From Prevotella multiformis DSM 16608 (lineage in GTDB: Bacteria; Bacteroidota; Bacteroidia; Bacteroidales; Bacteroidaceae): a DNA stretch of 64,000 bases. Below, in pieces: positions 16,318 through 26,222 of this stretch. Every line of letters starts with the position of its first letter. The stretch's first letter is position 1. The stretch is from NCBI RefSeq assembly GCF_000191065.1, contig NZ_GL872283.1, positions 1,085,444 to 1,149,443 on the forward strand, read 5' to 3'. Below the pieces are notes generated by a model that ran no database searches, had not been told where the DNA came from, and worked only from the letters and a program-made list of their open reading frames with translations. The position numbers and the translations under genes are program-made.

Positions 16318-17586
16318 TTATTGCCAGCCCAATGTACGGAGGTAAAGCTCGCGGATCCATGCGCCGACCTTCTCCCATGTTATCTGGTCGACCTCACGTT
16401 TTCCTTCAGCGGCGAGGTAGTCGAAGAGGCTTTCGTTGTGACAGATGGAGTACATCGCATCTGCCAGCGCATGAATATCCCAGTAGTCTACCTTGATGCA
16501 GTTGTCCAGAATCTCTGCGCAACCGCTCTGCTTGGAGATGATGGACGGTGTCCCGCACTGCATCGCCTCCAAGGGAGAGATACCGAACGGCTCGCTTACG
16601 GACGGCATCACATAGACATCGGAAGCCTTCAGGCATTCATACACCTGGTTGCCGCGCATAAAGCCGGGGAAATGGAAACGGTCGGCAATGCCCCGTTCGG
16701 CCGCCAGGTAAATCATCTGATCCATCATATCGCCCGATCCTGCCATACAGAAACGGACATTACGTGTACGGTGCAGCACCATGTTGGCGGCTTCGACGAA
16801 GTATTCAGGCCCTTTCTGCATTGTCAGCCGGCCGAGGAAAGTGACGACTTTCTCCTTCCCCTTATGGTCGGGACGCGGGATTTCGGCAATCTCCTGCTTC
16901 AGCGGGTAGACGGCATTGTGTACCGTGAAGACCTTCCGTGGATCCTGATGATACTGATTGATGACCGTCTGGCGGGTCAGTTCTGACACGCACATGATGC
17001 AGTCGGCATTGTCCATACCGTCCTTCTCGATGCCATAGACTGTCGGATTGACCTTACCGCGCGAACGGTCGAAATCGGTGGCATGGACATGGATGCACAG
17101 CGGCTTGCCCGATACCCGCTTGGCATGAATGCCGGCAGGATAGGTCAGCCAGTCGTGTGCATGGATGATATCGAAGTCGAATGTACGTGCCACGACACCG
17201 GCGATGATCGAATAATTATTGATTTCCTCATGCAGATTATCCGGATAGCCGCCGGCGAAATCCATCGCACCAAGGTCGTTGACGTGCATATAATTGAAGT
17301 CGGCATAGATGTGCTCACGCAGTTTGAAGTACTGTTCCGGTGTCATCAGATTGCCGAGACGGTTCTTCACATAGTCGTAGCCAAGCTCCCGATAGGCAAT
17401 AGGCACATGGTCCATTGCCACAATATCCGCAAAAGTGTGGTCCTCGTCACCAAAAGGATGAGGCAGACAGAGGATTGTCTCGACATCTCCCTGCGCATGA
17501 AGCCCCTCCGAGATACCGAAGTTGGCAGTAGCCAGACCGCCATATACATGAGGAGGATACTCCCATCCAAACATTAAAACTTTCAT
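16318..17586 (-). CDS. Glycosyltransferase family 4, glycogen-synthase-like
   Basis: A 422-residue GT-B enzyme. The N-terminus MKVLMFGWEYPPHVYGGLA has the glycine-rich acceptor loop of glycogen synthase-like GT4 proteins; FLGRLTMQKGPEYFVEAA near residue 235 and SEPFGISPLEAMQCGTPSI near residue 338 give the donor-binding EX7E motif (E...E in EPFGISPLE). It lies 15 nt downstream of the debranching enzyme gene and 51 nt upstream of GH57. The cluster suggests it elongates storage glucan from a nucleotide sugar; the donor is not known from sequence. Confidence 0.9.
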   Translation of the reverse strand: MKVLMFGWEYPPHVYGGLATANFGISEGLHAQGDVETILCLPHPFGDEDHTFADIVAMDHVPIAYRELGYDYVKNRLGNLMTPEQYFKLREHIYADFNYMHVNDLGAMDFAGGYPDNLHEEINNYSIIAGVVARTFDFDIIHAHDWLTYPAGIHAKRVSGKPLCIHVHATDFDRSRGKVNPTVYGIEKDGMDNADCIMCVSELTRQTVINQYHQDPRKVFTVHNAVYPLKQEIAEIPRPDHKGKEKVVTFLGRLTMQKGPEYFVEAANMVLHRTRNVRFCMAGSGDMMDQMIYLAAERGIADRFHFPGFMRGNQVYECLKASDVYVMPSVSEPFGISPLEAMQCGTPSIISKQSGCAEILDNCIKVDYWDIHALADAMYSICHNESLFDYLAAEGKREVDQITWEKVGAWIRELYLRTLGWQ

Positions 17587-17601
17587 ACAGGTTCCTCCAT
17601 T

Positions 17602-19545
17602 TTAATATTTATACTTCTCAAGCAACTCTAATGTACGGAGCACTTCAGCAACATTCATCGCAAAAGAGATGGCTCCGCGCCCACAGAACGGCGGATTACC
17701 GTCGAACAGTTCGGGCAGCGTGCTGAGACAGTGGTTGAACATCTCATCCTCATACCCTACCAGCTGGCGTTCGACAAAGCTCAGACGCGTCTGCTTATAG
17801 AGTTTCAGACAGGCTTCGAGATAGAAGCCTCCCAGCCATGGCCAGGCCGTTCCCTGATGGTAGGCCAGGTCGCGCTGTGTCTGCGGCCCGACGTACATCG
17901 GATTGTAACCGCCGCTCTTAGGAGAGAGAGAACGAAGCCCCTTCGGCGTAAGCAGTTCACGCGTACAGACATCCAGCACGCCTCTTTTCTGTTTCTGGTC
18001 GAGCGGTGAATAGTCAAGCGCTACGGCAAAGATCATGTTAGGACGTACACTCCAGTCGATCATCCTGCCGTCTACGTAATCATAGAGATAACCATACTCG
18101 TTCAGGAAAGTGGCGACAAACGCCTCCTTGCACTTGGAAGCGGTCTTCTCGAGTTCCGCTGCACGTGCCTCATGGCCGCTCTCCTGTTCCATGGAAGCGA
18201 CAAAGCGCAGGGCGTTGTACCAAAGCGCATTGAACTCTACGATATATCCCGTCCGGGGAACAACAGGTTTACCGTTGTTTGTGGAGTTCATCCACGTTAT
18301 GGCTCTCCCCTTCGCACTGGCATAAAGCAGACCGTTGGCATCCAGCCTGAGGTCGGGATGTCCGCCGGAAGAGAGGTAATCAATAATATCACGCAGCAGA
18401 CTGCCATAACGTTCCTGGCAGCGTGCCTTGCCAGCCTCCTTGGCGTATTGCTGTATAGCCCATATACACCACAGGGGAACGTCGGGCTTCTCCATCTCGT
18501 AGATGTTGACGCTGACCGGTTTCCCCTCCATGAACTCACGCAGCCCTTTCTCCGCCGTCTGCATTACCAGTTCAAAGTATTCCTGCTCTTCGATGCTTAG
18601 CGTCAACCCCGGGAGAGCGATGAACTGGTCACGGGCACGACATTTGAACCACGGATAGCCGGCAAGGATATAACGCTCATCGTTCTTCGAACGGTTATGG
18701 AACTGATGGGCAGCATTGACAAGACAGTGGAAGAAATTGTCACGAGGACTGCGTGACGCCACCTCTTTTTCAAACAGGGATTTCAATGAGGATGTATGGC
18801 ATTCCGCCGTAGAAGCGGCAAAGATTATACTCTCTCCCTTTCGGATATTCATTTCAAAGTAACCCGGCACATAGAGATCTTCATTGGACGCATAACCACG
18901 TTCCTGCTCTTTCGGATATTCCAGTCCACGGTACCAATAAGGCTCGAAGTGGAATACATTGCTCTTCGAGAACTGCATGAAGAGCGACGGATAGCCGGCA
19001 TACATGCGGGTGCTGATGCCGTTGTCCACCTCCTGGTACGACCTGTCCGCAACGGAGTTCTCGTGTGTGAACTGCCGTACGCTGCGGAAAGCAAGGAAAG
19101 GACGGAACTGAAGGGTAGTCTGTGAGTGGGCATCCAGCAATGTGTAACGAATCAGAATACGGTCTTCATAGTGTTGGAACACAACCTCCTTTTTCAGCAG
19201 TACACCTCCTACCCGATACACGGTAGTAGGCACGGTGTCACAGTCGAACTCACGGATATACTTATGTCCCTGCGGGCTGAAATTGCCGCTCTGATACTTG
19301 TGTAACCCAAGGTTGAAGGCAGCACCATGCTGGATGACGGTGGGGTCAAGCGAGCTAAGCAGTACATGGTTGTCGTCATCCAGTCCCGGAACCGGCACAA
19401 CAAGCAGTCCATGATACTTGCGCGTATTGCAGTCAACGATTGTAGAACAGGAATATGCCCCCGAGCGGTTGGTCCGCAACAACTCTCGTGGCAGCGAGTC
19501 CTGAAGATTGGTCATCAGAGCCTTTTCAAATTTTAAGTAGCTCAT
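17602..19545 (-). CDS. Glycogen debranching enzyme (amylo-alpha-1,6-glucosidase)
   Basis: A 647-residue cytoplasmic enzyme that removes alpha-1,6 branch points from glycogen. An N-terminal bacterial GDE domain (about residues 1-230, with LLRTNRSGAYSCSTIVDCNT and RKYHGLLVVP near residue 40) precedes a C-terminal (alpha/alpha)6 barrel (GDE_C) with AGYPWFKCRARDQFIALPG near residue 295 and the closing GTAWPWLGGFYLEA near residue 573. Length and order match the archaeal/bacterial type. It is the first gene of the glycogen cluster and has its own promoter. Confidence 0.93.
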   Translation of the reverse strand: MSYLKFEKALMTNLQDSLPRELLRTNRSGAYSCSTIVDCNTRKYHGLLVVPVPGLDDDNHVLLSSLDPTVIQHGAAFNLGLHKYQSGNFSPQGHKYIREFDCDTVPTTVYRVGGVLLKKEVVFQHYEDRILIRYTLLDAHSQTTLQFRPFLAFRSVRQFTHENSVADRSYQEVDNGISTRMYAGYPSLFMQFSKSNVFHFEPYWYRGLEYPKEQERGYASNEDLYVPGYFEMNIRKGESIIFAASTAECHTSSLKSLFEKEVASRSPRDNFFHCLVNAAHQFHNRSKNDERYILAGYPWFKCRARDQFIALPGLTLSIEEQEYFELVMQTAEKGLREFMEGKPVSVNIYEMEKPDVPLWCIWAIQQYAKEAGKARCQERYGSLLRDIIDYLSSGGHPDLRLDANGLLYASAKGRAITWMNSTNNGKPVVPRTGYIVEFNALWYNALRFVASMEQESGHEARAAELEKTASKCKEAFVATFLNEYGYLYDYVDGRMIDWSVRPNMIFAVALDYSPLDQKQKRGVLDVCTRELLTPKGLRSLSPKSGGYNPMYVGPQTQRDLAYHQGTAWPWLGGFYLEACLKLYKQTRLSFVERQLVGYEDEMFNHCLSTLPELFDGNPPFCGRGAISFAMNVAEVLRTLELLEKYKY

Positions 19546-19623
19546 GTCTATAAAGGTTTTATGTTCTGTTGTTTGGTCTCAAGTCAAAAGGAAGTCACGG
19601 TACGACTACACTGTTTGGCACTT

Positions 19624-19657
19624 CAAAGATACGAAGAAAAATCAGGATAATGTCAAA
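19624..19657 (-). promoter_or_regulatory. Promoter of the glycogen cluster
   Basis: Minus strand: TTTG at 19657-19654, a 22-nt spacer, and TATCTTTG at 19631-19624. The predicted 5' UTR is about 75 nt. Confidence 0.65.
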
Positions 19658-20001
19658 ATCTTACTTATATTTTTCAGTTCTTCCGTTAAATACATGGACA
19701 GGAGACAAAACAGAGGCTCATAATCTCCGGCTAATGCCGTCATTATACATCTGAAGCGTCTGTCTGCCCATTCGATCCGTGTGCCCGGCAGACCGCTCCC
19801 GCACAATCCGGCCATCAGCACCTTACTATATAGGACCATGGCAGGAGCGAACCGCTCTTCCCTTTTCCTGCCGATGTGTTTAAAGGAAATTCGCCATGAG
19901 GAAAGTTTCCTGTCTTACAAGGTAAAAGGTCACCTTCACCGCTGCGGGCAAGATAATATCCTGACAAGGATTCAGGACTGCCAGCATCAGAAAGCCGTCT
20001 G
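19658..20001. other. Intergenic region, fragment of a TTCTTCCGTTAAA element
   Basis: No gene seen. Positions about 19677-19692 read AGTTCTTCCGTTAAAT, shared with the left arm of the hairpin element at 37548. The rest shows nothing recognisable. This gap separates the glycogen cluster promoter from the 3' end of the lipid kinase gene. Confidence 0.4.
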
Positions 20002-20940
20002 TCAGTCGGGTATCAGGAAGTTGATCACCTCCTTCTCCACGCTGACCTTGCATGTTCCGACAGGCGTCCCGTTCAACAGGCGTCCATCCACACTGACAGG
20101 GGTATGGCTCTCTGCCTGCAATGTCAGTTCGGCCGTCCGATAAGGATGCACACTCCTATGATTCAGAATTTTCCCACGCAGGAGGAGATAAAGCCCCTCG
20201 ATAATCTGCACGGTCTTGGGCTGGGAGACGACCGAGACATCCAGCAGACCGTTGTACGGTACGGCGTTGGGGGTCTGTCCGTAGCCCGAGGCATTGCCTA
20301 TGCAGACCGTCATAAGGCGTTTGTTTACCGTCTCCGTATTGACATGGAGGTGCATGAGGAAGTCGGTACGCTGGAAGAGAAGCAGGAAAGTCGAAAGGAT
20401 GAAGGACAGTCTTCTGGAGACAAACAGATGACGGGTACGGCGGCGAAGGCTCATAATGGTGGCAACAAAGCCAAAGTTCACACAGTTGAGGAAATAACGC
20501 CGGCAGTGCTCGTTCTTTCTGTTCTGATAACGGATACATCCGACATCTATCTTTCTCACCCTTTTCTGCATCAGCCATCGGATGGTCCGGTCCAGACAGG
20601 ATTCATCAAAACCCCAGAAATGAGCAAAGTCGTTCAGCACCCCGTTCGGAATCACCCCCAGCGTGATCTGTCCCCGCTCTTCCGGTTCCATGCGCATCAG
20701 GTAGTTGACCGCATCATTCAGGGCAGAGTCCCCGCCGAAGATGACAAGGGTCCTGTAACCGTTGTTGATCATCATACGAACCAGCCTTTCCACACTGCGC
20801 GGGTTCTCACTCTGTACCATGTCATACAATATATGATGCGATTGCAGACAATGTTCTGCCTGTTCCCAGCGTTTCACAGGATTACTCAGCAATCCGCCTT
20901 TGGGACAATAGATGATGCCCCACCTCTCTTCTTCTACCAT
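20002..20940 (-). CDS. Diacylglycerol kinase family lipid kinase (YegS/DgkB-like)
   Basis: A 312-residue soluble or membrane-peripheral kinase of the DAGKc fold, expected to phosphorylate a lipid alcohol. The start at 20940 (MVEEERWGIIYC) overlaps the miaA stop codon (ATGGTAG), a typical translational coupling. The nucleotide-binding loop reads FGGDSALNDAVN near residue 67 where the family usually has GGDGT, and the second motif is PNGVLNDFAHFWG instead of PxGTxNDFA. A C-terminal beta-sandwich follows (NAVPYNGLLDVSVV, PVSVDGRLLNGTP). The altered loops may mean unusual activity or loss of it. Confidence 0.82.
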   Translation of the reverse strand: MVEEERWGIIYCPKGGLLSNPVKRWEQAEHCLQSHHILYDMVQSENPRSVERLVRMMINNGYRTLVIFGGDSALNDAVNYLMRMEPEERGQITLGVIPNGVLNDFAHFWGFDESCLDRTIRWLMQKRVRKIDVGCIRYQNRKNEHCRRYFLNCVNFGFVATIMSLRRRTRHLFVSRRLSFILSTFLLLFQRTDFLMHLHVNTETVNKRLMTVCIGNASGYGQTPNAVPYNGLLDVSVVSQPKTVQIIEGLYLLLRGKILNHRSVHPYRTAELTLQAESHTPVSVDGRLLNGTPVGTCKVSVEKEVINFLIPD

Positions 20941-21845
20941 AGACTTAATATTTCTTCTATCTTTGCATTCATCGGCTGCCGGGCATTGACCCAGTGTATT
21001 GTGAAGCCTCGCCGTTCCATGCCCCGGAACCATGTCATCTGCCGTTTCGCAAACTGGTGGATGGCCGTTTCCAGCTGTCCGAACATTTCCTCATAAGACA
21101 GCCGTCCGACGAGATATTCCGTGACAAACCTGTATTCCAGCCCATAATAAATAAGATCTTCGGCAGGAATACCACGTTTCAGGAGGCGGTCTATCTCCTC
21201 CACCATCCCCGCTTCAAGCCGGGCTTTCAGACGCTCTGTTATTTTCTGCCTGCGCTCGTCACGATCAATGTCCACACCTATTATGAACGAGTCTATCGGC
21301 GGGCAGTGCCGGTCTTCTGTCGGAGCCGACAGGTTGTGCGTTTCAATCTCTATGGCGCGGATGGCCCGCTGACAGGAGTCTACATCCGTCCTGTTGTGCA
21401 TGACGGAGTGGTTCCTCTCTTTCAATCCGGTCAGAATCTGTGTCAGCTCCCCAAGCGATCTGTTCTCCAGTGACCGGCGCAGCTCCGGATTCTGGGGCAC
21501 CGGAGACAGGCTGTAACCTTTCAGCACCGCTTCTATGTAGAGGCCTGTCCCGCCACAGAGAATGGGCGGTACCCCCCTGCTCCGTATGTCTTCATAACAG
21601 TTGAGGAAGTCCTGCTGATAGCGGAAGAGATTGTACTTCGTCCCGGGCTCACATATATCTATCAGGTGGTAGGGAACGGATCGTCCGTCCACCGTATAAT
21701 CTCCCAGATCCTTCCCCGTGCCGATGTCCATGTCCCGGTACACCTGCCGGCTGTCGGCACTGATGATTTCAGCACCAATGCGCACCGCCAGATGTGCGGC
21801 GAGGTCTGTCTTGCCCGATGCCGTAGGCCCGAGAATGGTTATCAT
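20934..21845 (-). CDS. miaA: tRNA dimethylallyltransferase
   Basis: Adds a dimethylallyl group to N6 of adenosine 37 in tRNAs reading codons that begin with U. The P-loop GPTASGKTDLA is near residue 6, with ADSRQVYRDMDIGTGK near residue 32 binding tRNA and pyrophosphate. I begin at ATG 21845 (MITILGPTASGK), giving 303 residues, the usual length. An upstream ATG at 21902 would add 19 unconserved residues and lies only 4 nt after a -7 box, so it would need a leaderless message. The stop overlaps the lipid kinase start. Confidence 0.94.
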   Translation of the reverse strand: MITILGPTASGKTDLAAHLAVRIGAEIISADSRQVYRDMDIGTGKDLGDYTVDGRSVPYHLIDICEPGTKYNLFRYQQDFLNCYEDIRSRGVPPILCGGTGLYIEAVLKGYSLSPVPQNPELRRSLENRSLGELTQILTGLKERNHSVMHNRTDVDSCQRAIRAIEIETHNLSAPTEDRHCPPIDSFIIGVDIDRDERRQKITERLKARLEAGMVEEIDRLLKRGIPAEDLIYYGLEYRFVTEYLVGRLSYEEMFGQLETAIHQFAKRQMTWFRGMERRGFTIHWVNARQPMNAKIEEILSLW

Positions 21846-21906
21846 ACGTTTTCCCGAAGCCGTCCCATAATCCGCACCGCTCTCCGTATGTTCATGCTTC
21901 ATGTCG

Positions 21907-21914
21907 CAAATTTA
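21907..21914 (-). promoter_or_regulatory. -7 promoter box of miaA
   Basis: The minus strand reads TAAATTTG. It predicts a transcript starting near 21900, that is, either a leaderless message from the ATG at 21902 or a 55-nt 5' UTR before 21845. Confidence 0.5.
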
Positions 21915-21983
21915 GATAAAATTCCCGAACTATAAGCCAGTCGGATAAAGAAAATATTTTTTCTTTAGAAGGAAGATAACAGA

Positions 21984-22012
21984 AAAATCCCTGCCGGAGA
22001 ACCGGCAGGGAT
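21984..22012 (-). terminator. Rho-independent terminator of gapA
   Basis: On the minus strand AATCCCTGCCGG, loop TTCT, then CCGGCAGGGATT and a T-rich tail: a near-perfect 12-bp stem, 65 nt after the gapA stop. Confidence 0.92.
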
Positions 22013-22076
22013 TAATATTTCATCCGTCAATGTCTCTCTGCGCAAGAGAGAATTGCAGATTCACTTTCCAGCAATA

Positions 22077-23105
22077 TTACTTCAGCTCTGCGAAGTACTT
22101 GATTGTGCGTACCATCTGAGAAGTGTAAGAGTTCTCATTGTCATACCAGGAAACAACCTGTACCTGATATGTGTCGTCGCTGATCTTGCTTACCATTGTC
22201 TGAGTCGCATCGAACAGTGAGCCGTAGCGCATACCGATGATGTCAGAAGAAACTATCAGGTCCTCGTTGTAACCGAAGCTCTCCGTTGCAGCAGCCTTCA
22301 TGGCAGCGTTGATGCCCTCAACGGTAATGTCCTTGCCCTTGACAACAGCAACGAGGATGGTGGTAGAACCTGTCGGAGTCGGAACACGCTGTGCAGAACC
22401 GATCAGCTTGCCGTTCAGCTCAGGGATGACGAGACCGATGGCCTTTGCAGCACCTGTTGAGTTAGGAACGATGTTGCAGGCACCTGCACGTGAACGACGG
22501 AGGTCGCCCTTGCGCTGCGGACCGTCGAGAATCATCTGGTCGCCCGTGTAAGCGTGGATGGTTGACATGATACCTGACTGGATAGGAGCGTATGCGTTCA
22601 GTGCAGCTGCCATAGGAGCCAGACAGTTGGTTGTACAAGAAGCGGCAGAGATGACCTTGTCGTCAGCTGTCAGGGTTTTGTGGTTTGTATTGAATACGAT
22701 AGTAGGAAGGTCGTTGCCTGCCGGAGCAGAGATAACCACTTTCTTGGCACCTGCCTTGAGGTGGGCAGAAGCCTTCTCCTTTGATGTGTAGAAACCAGTG
22801 CACTCGAGAACAACGTCTACCTTGTTAGCAGCCCATGGGCAGTTTGTAGCGTCCTTCTCAGCAGAGATCTTGATTTCCTTGCCATCAACGATGATAGAAT
22901 CCTCTGTTGCCTCTACAGTGTGCTTGCCCTCACCGTACTTGCCGGCGAAACCACCCTGAGCGGTATCGTATTTCAGAAGATGAGCAAGCATCTTAGGACT
23001 TGTCAAGTCGTTGATTGCAACAACCTCATAACCTTCAGCCTCAAACATCTGACGGAATGCGAGACGACCGATACGGCCAAAGCCGTTAATAGCTACATTT
23101 ACCAT
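22077..23105 (-). CDS. gapA: Glyceraldehyde-3-phosphate dehydrogenase, type I
   Basis: Glycolytic enzyme oxidising glyceraldehyde 3-phosphate to 1,3-bisphosphoglycerate with NAD. The 342-residue product has the NAD-binding start [16 protein letters not shown], the catalytic Cys in [12 protein letters not shown] near residue 157, and the C-terminal [17 protein letters not shown]. It is monocistronic, with its own promoter and terminator. Confidence 0.97.
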   Translation of the reverse strand: MVNVAINGFGRIGRLAFRQMFEAEGYEVVAINDLTSPKMLAHLLKYDTAQGGFAGKYGEGKHTVEATEDSIIVDGKEIKISAEKDATNCPWAANKVDVVLECTGFYTSKEKASAHLKAGAKKVVISAPAGNDLPTIVFNTNHKTLTADDKVISAASCTTNCLAPMAAALNAYAPIQSGIMSTIHAYTGDQMILDGPQRKGDLRRSRAGACNIVPNSTGAAKAIGLVIPELNGKLIGSAQRVPTPTGSTTILVAVVKGKDITVEGINAAMKAAATESFGYNEDLIVSSDIIGMRYGSLFDATQTMVSKISDDTYQVQVVSWYDNENSYTSQMVRTIKYFAELK

Positions 23106-23189
23106 TTTTTACCTTAATTAATTTATGAAAGTTTATAAAACTATTTTCTTTTTACCTCCCCAGTAGAAATATTTTCCTTGTTACGATTG

Positions 23190-23197
23190 CAAAGATA
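23190..23197 (-). promoter_or_regulatory. -7 promoter box of gapA
   Basis: The minus strand reads TATCTTTG, with TCTG at the expected -33 position. The predicted 5' UTR is about 80 nt. A possible divergent box TATTTTTG at 23210-23217 on the plus strand could serve mscL. Confidence 0.6.
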
Positions 23198-23379
23198 CAA
23201 TTATTTTTTTATTTTTGCAGACGCTTTGCGTATTAAATATTATAAAAAATAACGTGCGACACGCATACAGATGGATGGATGCAATCCTACAGACCGAGAT
23301 TGTAACGTCCGTATGCCAAAAGCGGGATGTTTAGGATAAAGAAGTACAGGACAACAACAATTTAACAACAGATAAAATT

Positions 23380-23802
23380 ATGAGCAGACTCATTCAAGAA
23401 TTCAAAGACTTTGCAGTAAAAGGGAATGCCGTCGACATGGCGGTCGGTGTAATCATCGGCGGTGCTTTCGGAAAGATCGTCTCATCTATCGTCGACGACA
23501 TCCTCATGCCTCCTATCGGATGGCTCATCGGCGGCGTCAAGTTCACCGACCTGAAGATCACGCTCCCCACCGTCGACATTCCGGGAGTGGAGAAGATGGA
23601 GGCCGCCACCATCAACTACGGCAATTTCCTCCAGACGACATTCGATTTCCTGATCATCGCTTTCTGTGTATTCCTCCTCGTAAAGGGTATCAACAGACTG
23701 TCTAAGAAAAAGGAGGAGACAGCTGCGCCGGCACCTGCTCCAGAGCCGACGAACGAAGAGAAGATCCTCATGGAGATACGCGACCTGCTGAAGAAACAAT
23801 AA
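23380..23802 (+). CDS. mscL: Large-conductance mechanosensitive channel
   Basis: Inner-membrane pentameric channel that opens on hypo-osmotic shock. The 140-residue product starts with the conserved amphipathic helix and TM1 ([20 protein letters not shown], residues 8-27), has TM2 around [18 protein letters not shown], and a C-terminal helix with an Ala/Pro-rich insert (APAPAPEP) before the bundle [13 protein letters not shown]. It stands alone and is followed by a terminator. Confidence 0.96.
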   Translation: MSRLIQEFKDFAVKGNAVDMAVGVIIGGAFGKIVSSIVDDILMPPIGWLIGGVKFTDLKITLPTVDIPGVEKMEAATINYGNFLQTTFDFLIIAFCVFLLVKGINRLSKKKEETAAPAPAPEPTNEEKILMEIRDLLKKQ

Positions 23803-23839
23803 ATACAGGCATCCTGTAACAACAGGGGAACGAAGTCCG

Positions 23840-23869
23840 AAGTCCGGCAACGGAACTCCGGACTTTTTC
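23840..23869 (+). terminator. Rho-independent terminator of mscL
   Basis: AAGTCCGG (23840-23847) pairs with CCGGACTT (23858-23865), followed by T residues, 38 nt after the mscL stop. Confidence 0.85.
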
Positions 23870-24012
23870 GTTAATGCCACTTACAGGCGGGAAGACCATG
23901 TATCAGGCAGATACACAGCACAAGAGGCGGGTAGAAGTCCTCCCTCATCAGAAAAAGGATGTCAGCCTCCGGCTTTTGCGACAGGCTGATTCCGCCAAGC
24001 TCCAGCGTCCCC

Positions 24013-24993
24013 TCATTTCAGTTCTAAGTGCAGGACCAATGGCAGATGATCGCTGAATCCATTGTTATAACGCATACCATTATAATTACGGCGTGGCTTC
24101 ACTCCACCGTATTTCTCATCCGGCTCCAGCAGGAACACGGCATCATGGACATGACAGCCTGACACACGCTCACGCAGGTTCTCGCTCACCAGAATCTGAT
24201 CCAGACTCCCCCAGGCACCATGGTAACGATAGGTTCCTTTGGCTCCGTTGCTTCCCCGCGCTTCTGCCGACACATTGACCAGTCCGTGCGTATATGCGGT
24301 CTGCAGGGAGGGACTGTCAGGATAATCATTGAAATCGCCCATCACCAGTACTTTGGGATCCGAGTGGCACAGCCGGAGAGAATCTACCGCATCGCACAGC
24401 CGGTTTACCACGTGTTTCCTGAAAGGTCTGGAATACAGTTCACCTCCCATTCGGCTCGGCGCATGAACCAGGAAGACGTGCAGCGTGTCGCCGTTTTCCA
24501 CTTCACCTTCCACATGAAGAATGTCCCTTGTAGGACGCATGTCCAGAATCGGTGCGACACGTATCGTATCCGCTCTGATCAGCCTGAAGGAAAAAGGAGA
24601 ATACAGCAATGCCACATCAATGCCGCGCACATCACCGGAGGCGGTCATTACGTATTCATAACGTGCCTTGCGGAGCAATGAACGGCGGGTAAGGTCGAAC
24701 AGGACGGAGTCGTTCTCCACCTCGCACAGTCCTACGATGTCGGGCAGATGCCAGCCGCTGCCGTCTTCGCCGCAGGCTATGAGGGTCTGTCCTGTCCTGT
24801 TCAGTTTCTCCCAGTACTTGGTCCGGGTCCAATGCCGGGGAGAATCCGGCAGAAATTCACGATCTTCCTTCAGCGTGTCATGCCGTGTGTCAAACAGGTT
24901 CTCCGCATTGAGTTCGACGACGGTCAGGCGACTTTGTGCAAAGGTCTGCAAGGTGGTCAGTACTGTAAAGATAAAGATTAATGCTAAACGCAT
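24013..24993 (-). CDS. Secreted endonuclease/exonuclease/phosphatase family protein
   Basis: A 326-residue protein of the EEP fold. The start at 24993 (MRLALIFIFTVL) gives a clean signal peptide ending near TFAQS; an earlier ATG at 25017 is possible. Family motifs visible: NAENLFDT near residue 28 (metal-binding Asn), GLCEVEN near residue 87 (catalytic Glu), VMGDFNDYPDSP near residue 205 and the closing FSDHLPLVLHL with the catalytic Asp-His. Members hydrolyse phosphodiesters in DNA, RNA or lipids; export suggests a nutrient-scavenging role, but substrate is unknown. It stands downstream of tyrA, 274 nt away. Confidence 0.85.
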   Translation of the reverse strand: MRLALIFIFTVLTTLQTFAQSRLTVVELNAENLFDTRHDTLKEDREFLPDSPRHWTRTKYWEKLNRTGQTLIACGEDGSGWHLPDIVGLCEVENDSVLFDLTRRSLLRKARYEYVMTASGDVRGIDVALLYSPFSFRLIRADTIRVAPILDMRPTRDILHVEGEVENGDTLHVFLVHAPSRMGGELYSRPFRKHVVNRLCDAVDSLRLCHSDPKVLVMGDFNDYPDSPSLQTAYTHGLVNVSAEARGSNGAKGTYRYHGAWGSLDQILVSENLRERVSGCHVHDAVFLLEPDEKYGGVKPRRNYNGMRYNNGFSDHLPLVLHLELK

Positions 24994-25267
24994 AAGCCGT
25001 TGGGAATTAAATATCAAGAGTTAAAAGTATTGCGGGGACAGACGGGGTAGTTGAAGGAAGGATGAGAAGCCAGAGGGGAAAGTGAGTAAAGGTATCAGGC
25101 CTTTACCGCATTCCATCCATAAAGGGGAATCGGCCGCAGGGGTGTTGTCTGAAGACAAGAGGACTTCCTCTCCGGCAAGAAGACCACGATGAAGACATAA
25201 GGCCGTTCATTCCCTACGACGGTGACGACTTATCCTCCTCTGAATCATCCACCTCCCGACGGATCCC

Positions 25268-26044
25268 CTACCCCTTCACATGCTTGCGGATCTTCGCCAG
25301 ATAAGCTTTCATGCCATCGGCATCCTTGTCGTCGATGATCTGCAGCAGCTCTTTCAGTTCCGTACGGATCTGCGCCACCTGGTCGTGCGTGCAGGGATTG
25401 AAAAGAATCTCCTGGAGCAGGTAGTCATCCTCATTCAATACGCCCTTCGCTATCTGCATGTGCCGTTTGAAAGTGGTGCCCGGTGCATCCTGGTGCTTCA
25501 TCACGGCCGCAAAGACGAAGGTCGAGACAAACGGAATGCTCAGCGAATAGGCTACCGTCTTGTCATGTTCCTCAAAACTATACTCGTAGATGTTCAATCC
25601 CAACCGCTGGTAGAGATCCTTGAAGAAGATTCTCCCCATATAGTCTCCCTCGCTGATGAGGATGGCGTTTTCTTCGCTCAGCTGGTTGAGATTGGCAAAG
25701 GTCGGCCCGAACATCGGATGCGTAGACACGTAGGGATGCCCGCAGCGGCCATACCATTCCTTCAGCCCCGTTTTCACCGAACTGATGTCTGACAGGATGC
25801 TGCCGGACGGCAGCACCGGCAGTACTTCCTCAAAGGCCGGAACCGTATATTTCACCGTCACGGCATTGATGACCAGCTCCGGCCGGAAGGCTTCCACCTC
25901 GTCCAAGGTGGTAAACCGGCGGCAGTTGTATGTAAAGCGGAGACGGCGGGCATCCTTTTCGTAGGCCGCCACTTCGTGGTCGAAACTGAGCAGGTCGATG
26001 AAGAAACTTCCCATCTTTCCCGCACCCATAATCAGTATTTTCAT
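25268..26044 (-). CDS. tyrA: Prephenate dehydrogenase
   Basis: Oxidatively decarboxylates prephenate to 4-hydroxyphenylpyruvate, the tyrosine branch. The 258-residue product opens with the Rossmann motif MKILIMGAGKMGSFF and carries DISSVKTGLKEW near residue 88 and STHPMFGPTFANL near residue 107, typical of TyrA. No chorismate mutase domain is attached; that activity lies in the gene upstream. It is the last gene of the pheA operon, 178 nt after the DAHP synthase gene. Confidence 0.92.
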   Translation of the reverse strand: MKILIMGAGKMGSFFIDLLSFDHEVAAYEKDARRLRFTYNCRRFTTLDEVEAFRPELVINAVTVKYTVPAFEEVLPVLPSGSILSDISSVKTGLKEWYGRCGHPYVSTHPMFGPTFANLNQLSEENAILISEGDYMGRIFFKDLYQRLGLNIYEYSFEEHDKTVAYSLSIPFVSTFVFAAVMKHQDAPGTTFKRHMQIAKGVLNEDDYLLQEILFNPCTHDQVAQIRTELKELLQIIDDKDADGMKAYLAKIRKHVKG

Positions 26045-26222
26045 ATTCTTCCTTTTTCAAGAGGGGGATTCGGTGACGGACATTACTCGTTACCAGCCGA
26101 TTGTCATGATGAAGAAAAGCAGCAGCCAATAACAGCCAAGAGGCTGATCGACAACAGACAATCACCGCTTATCCCCCCGATACCCGTCGGCCGGCAATGC
26201 GAACCATCGACACCCGATGCTC

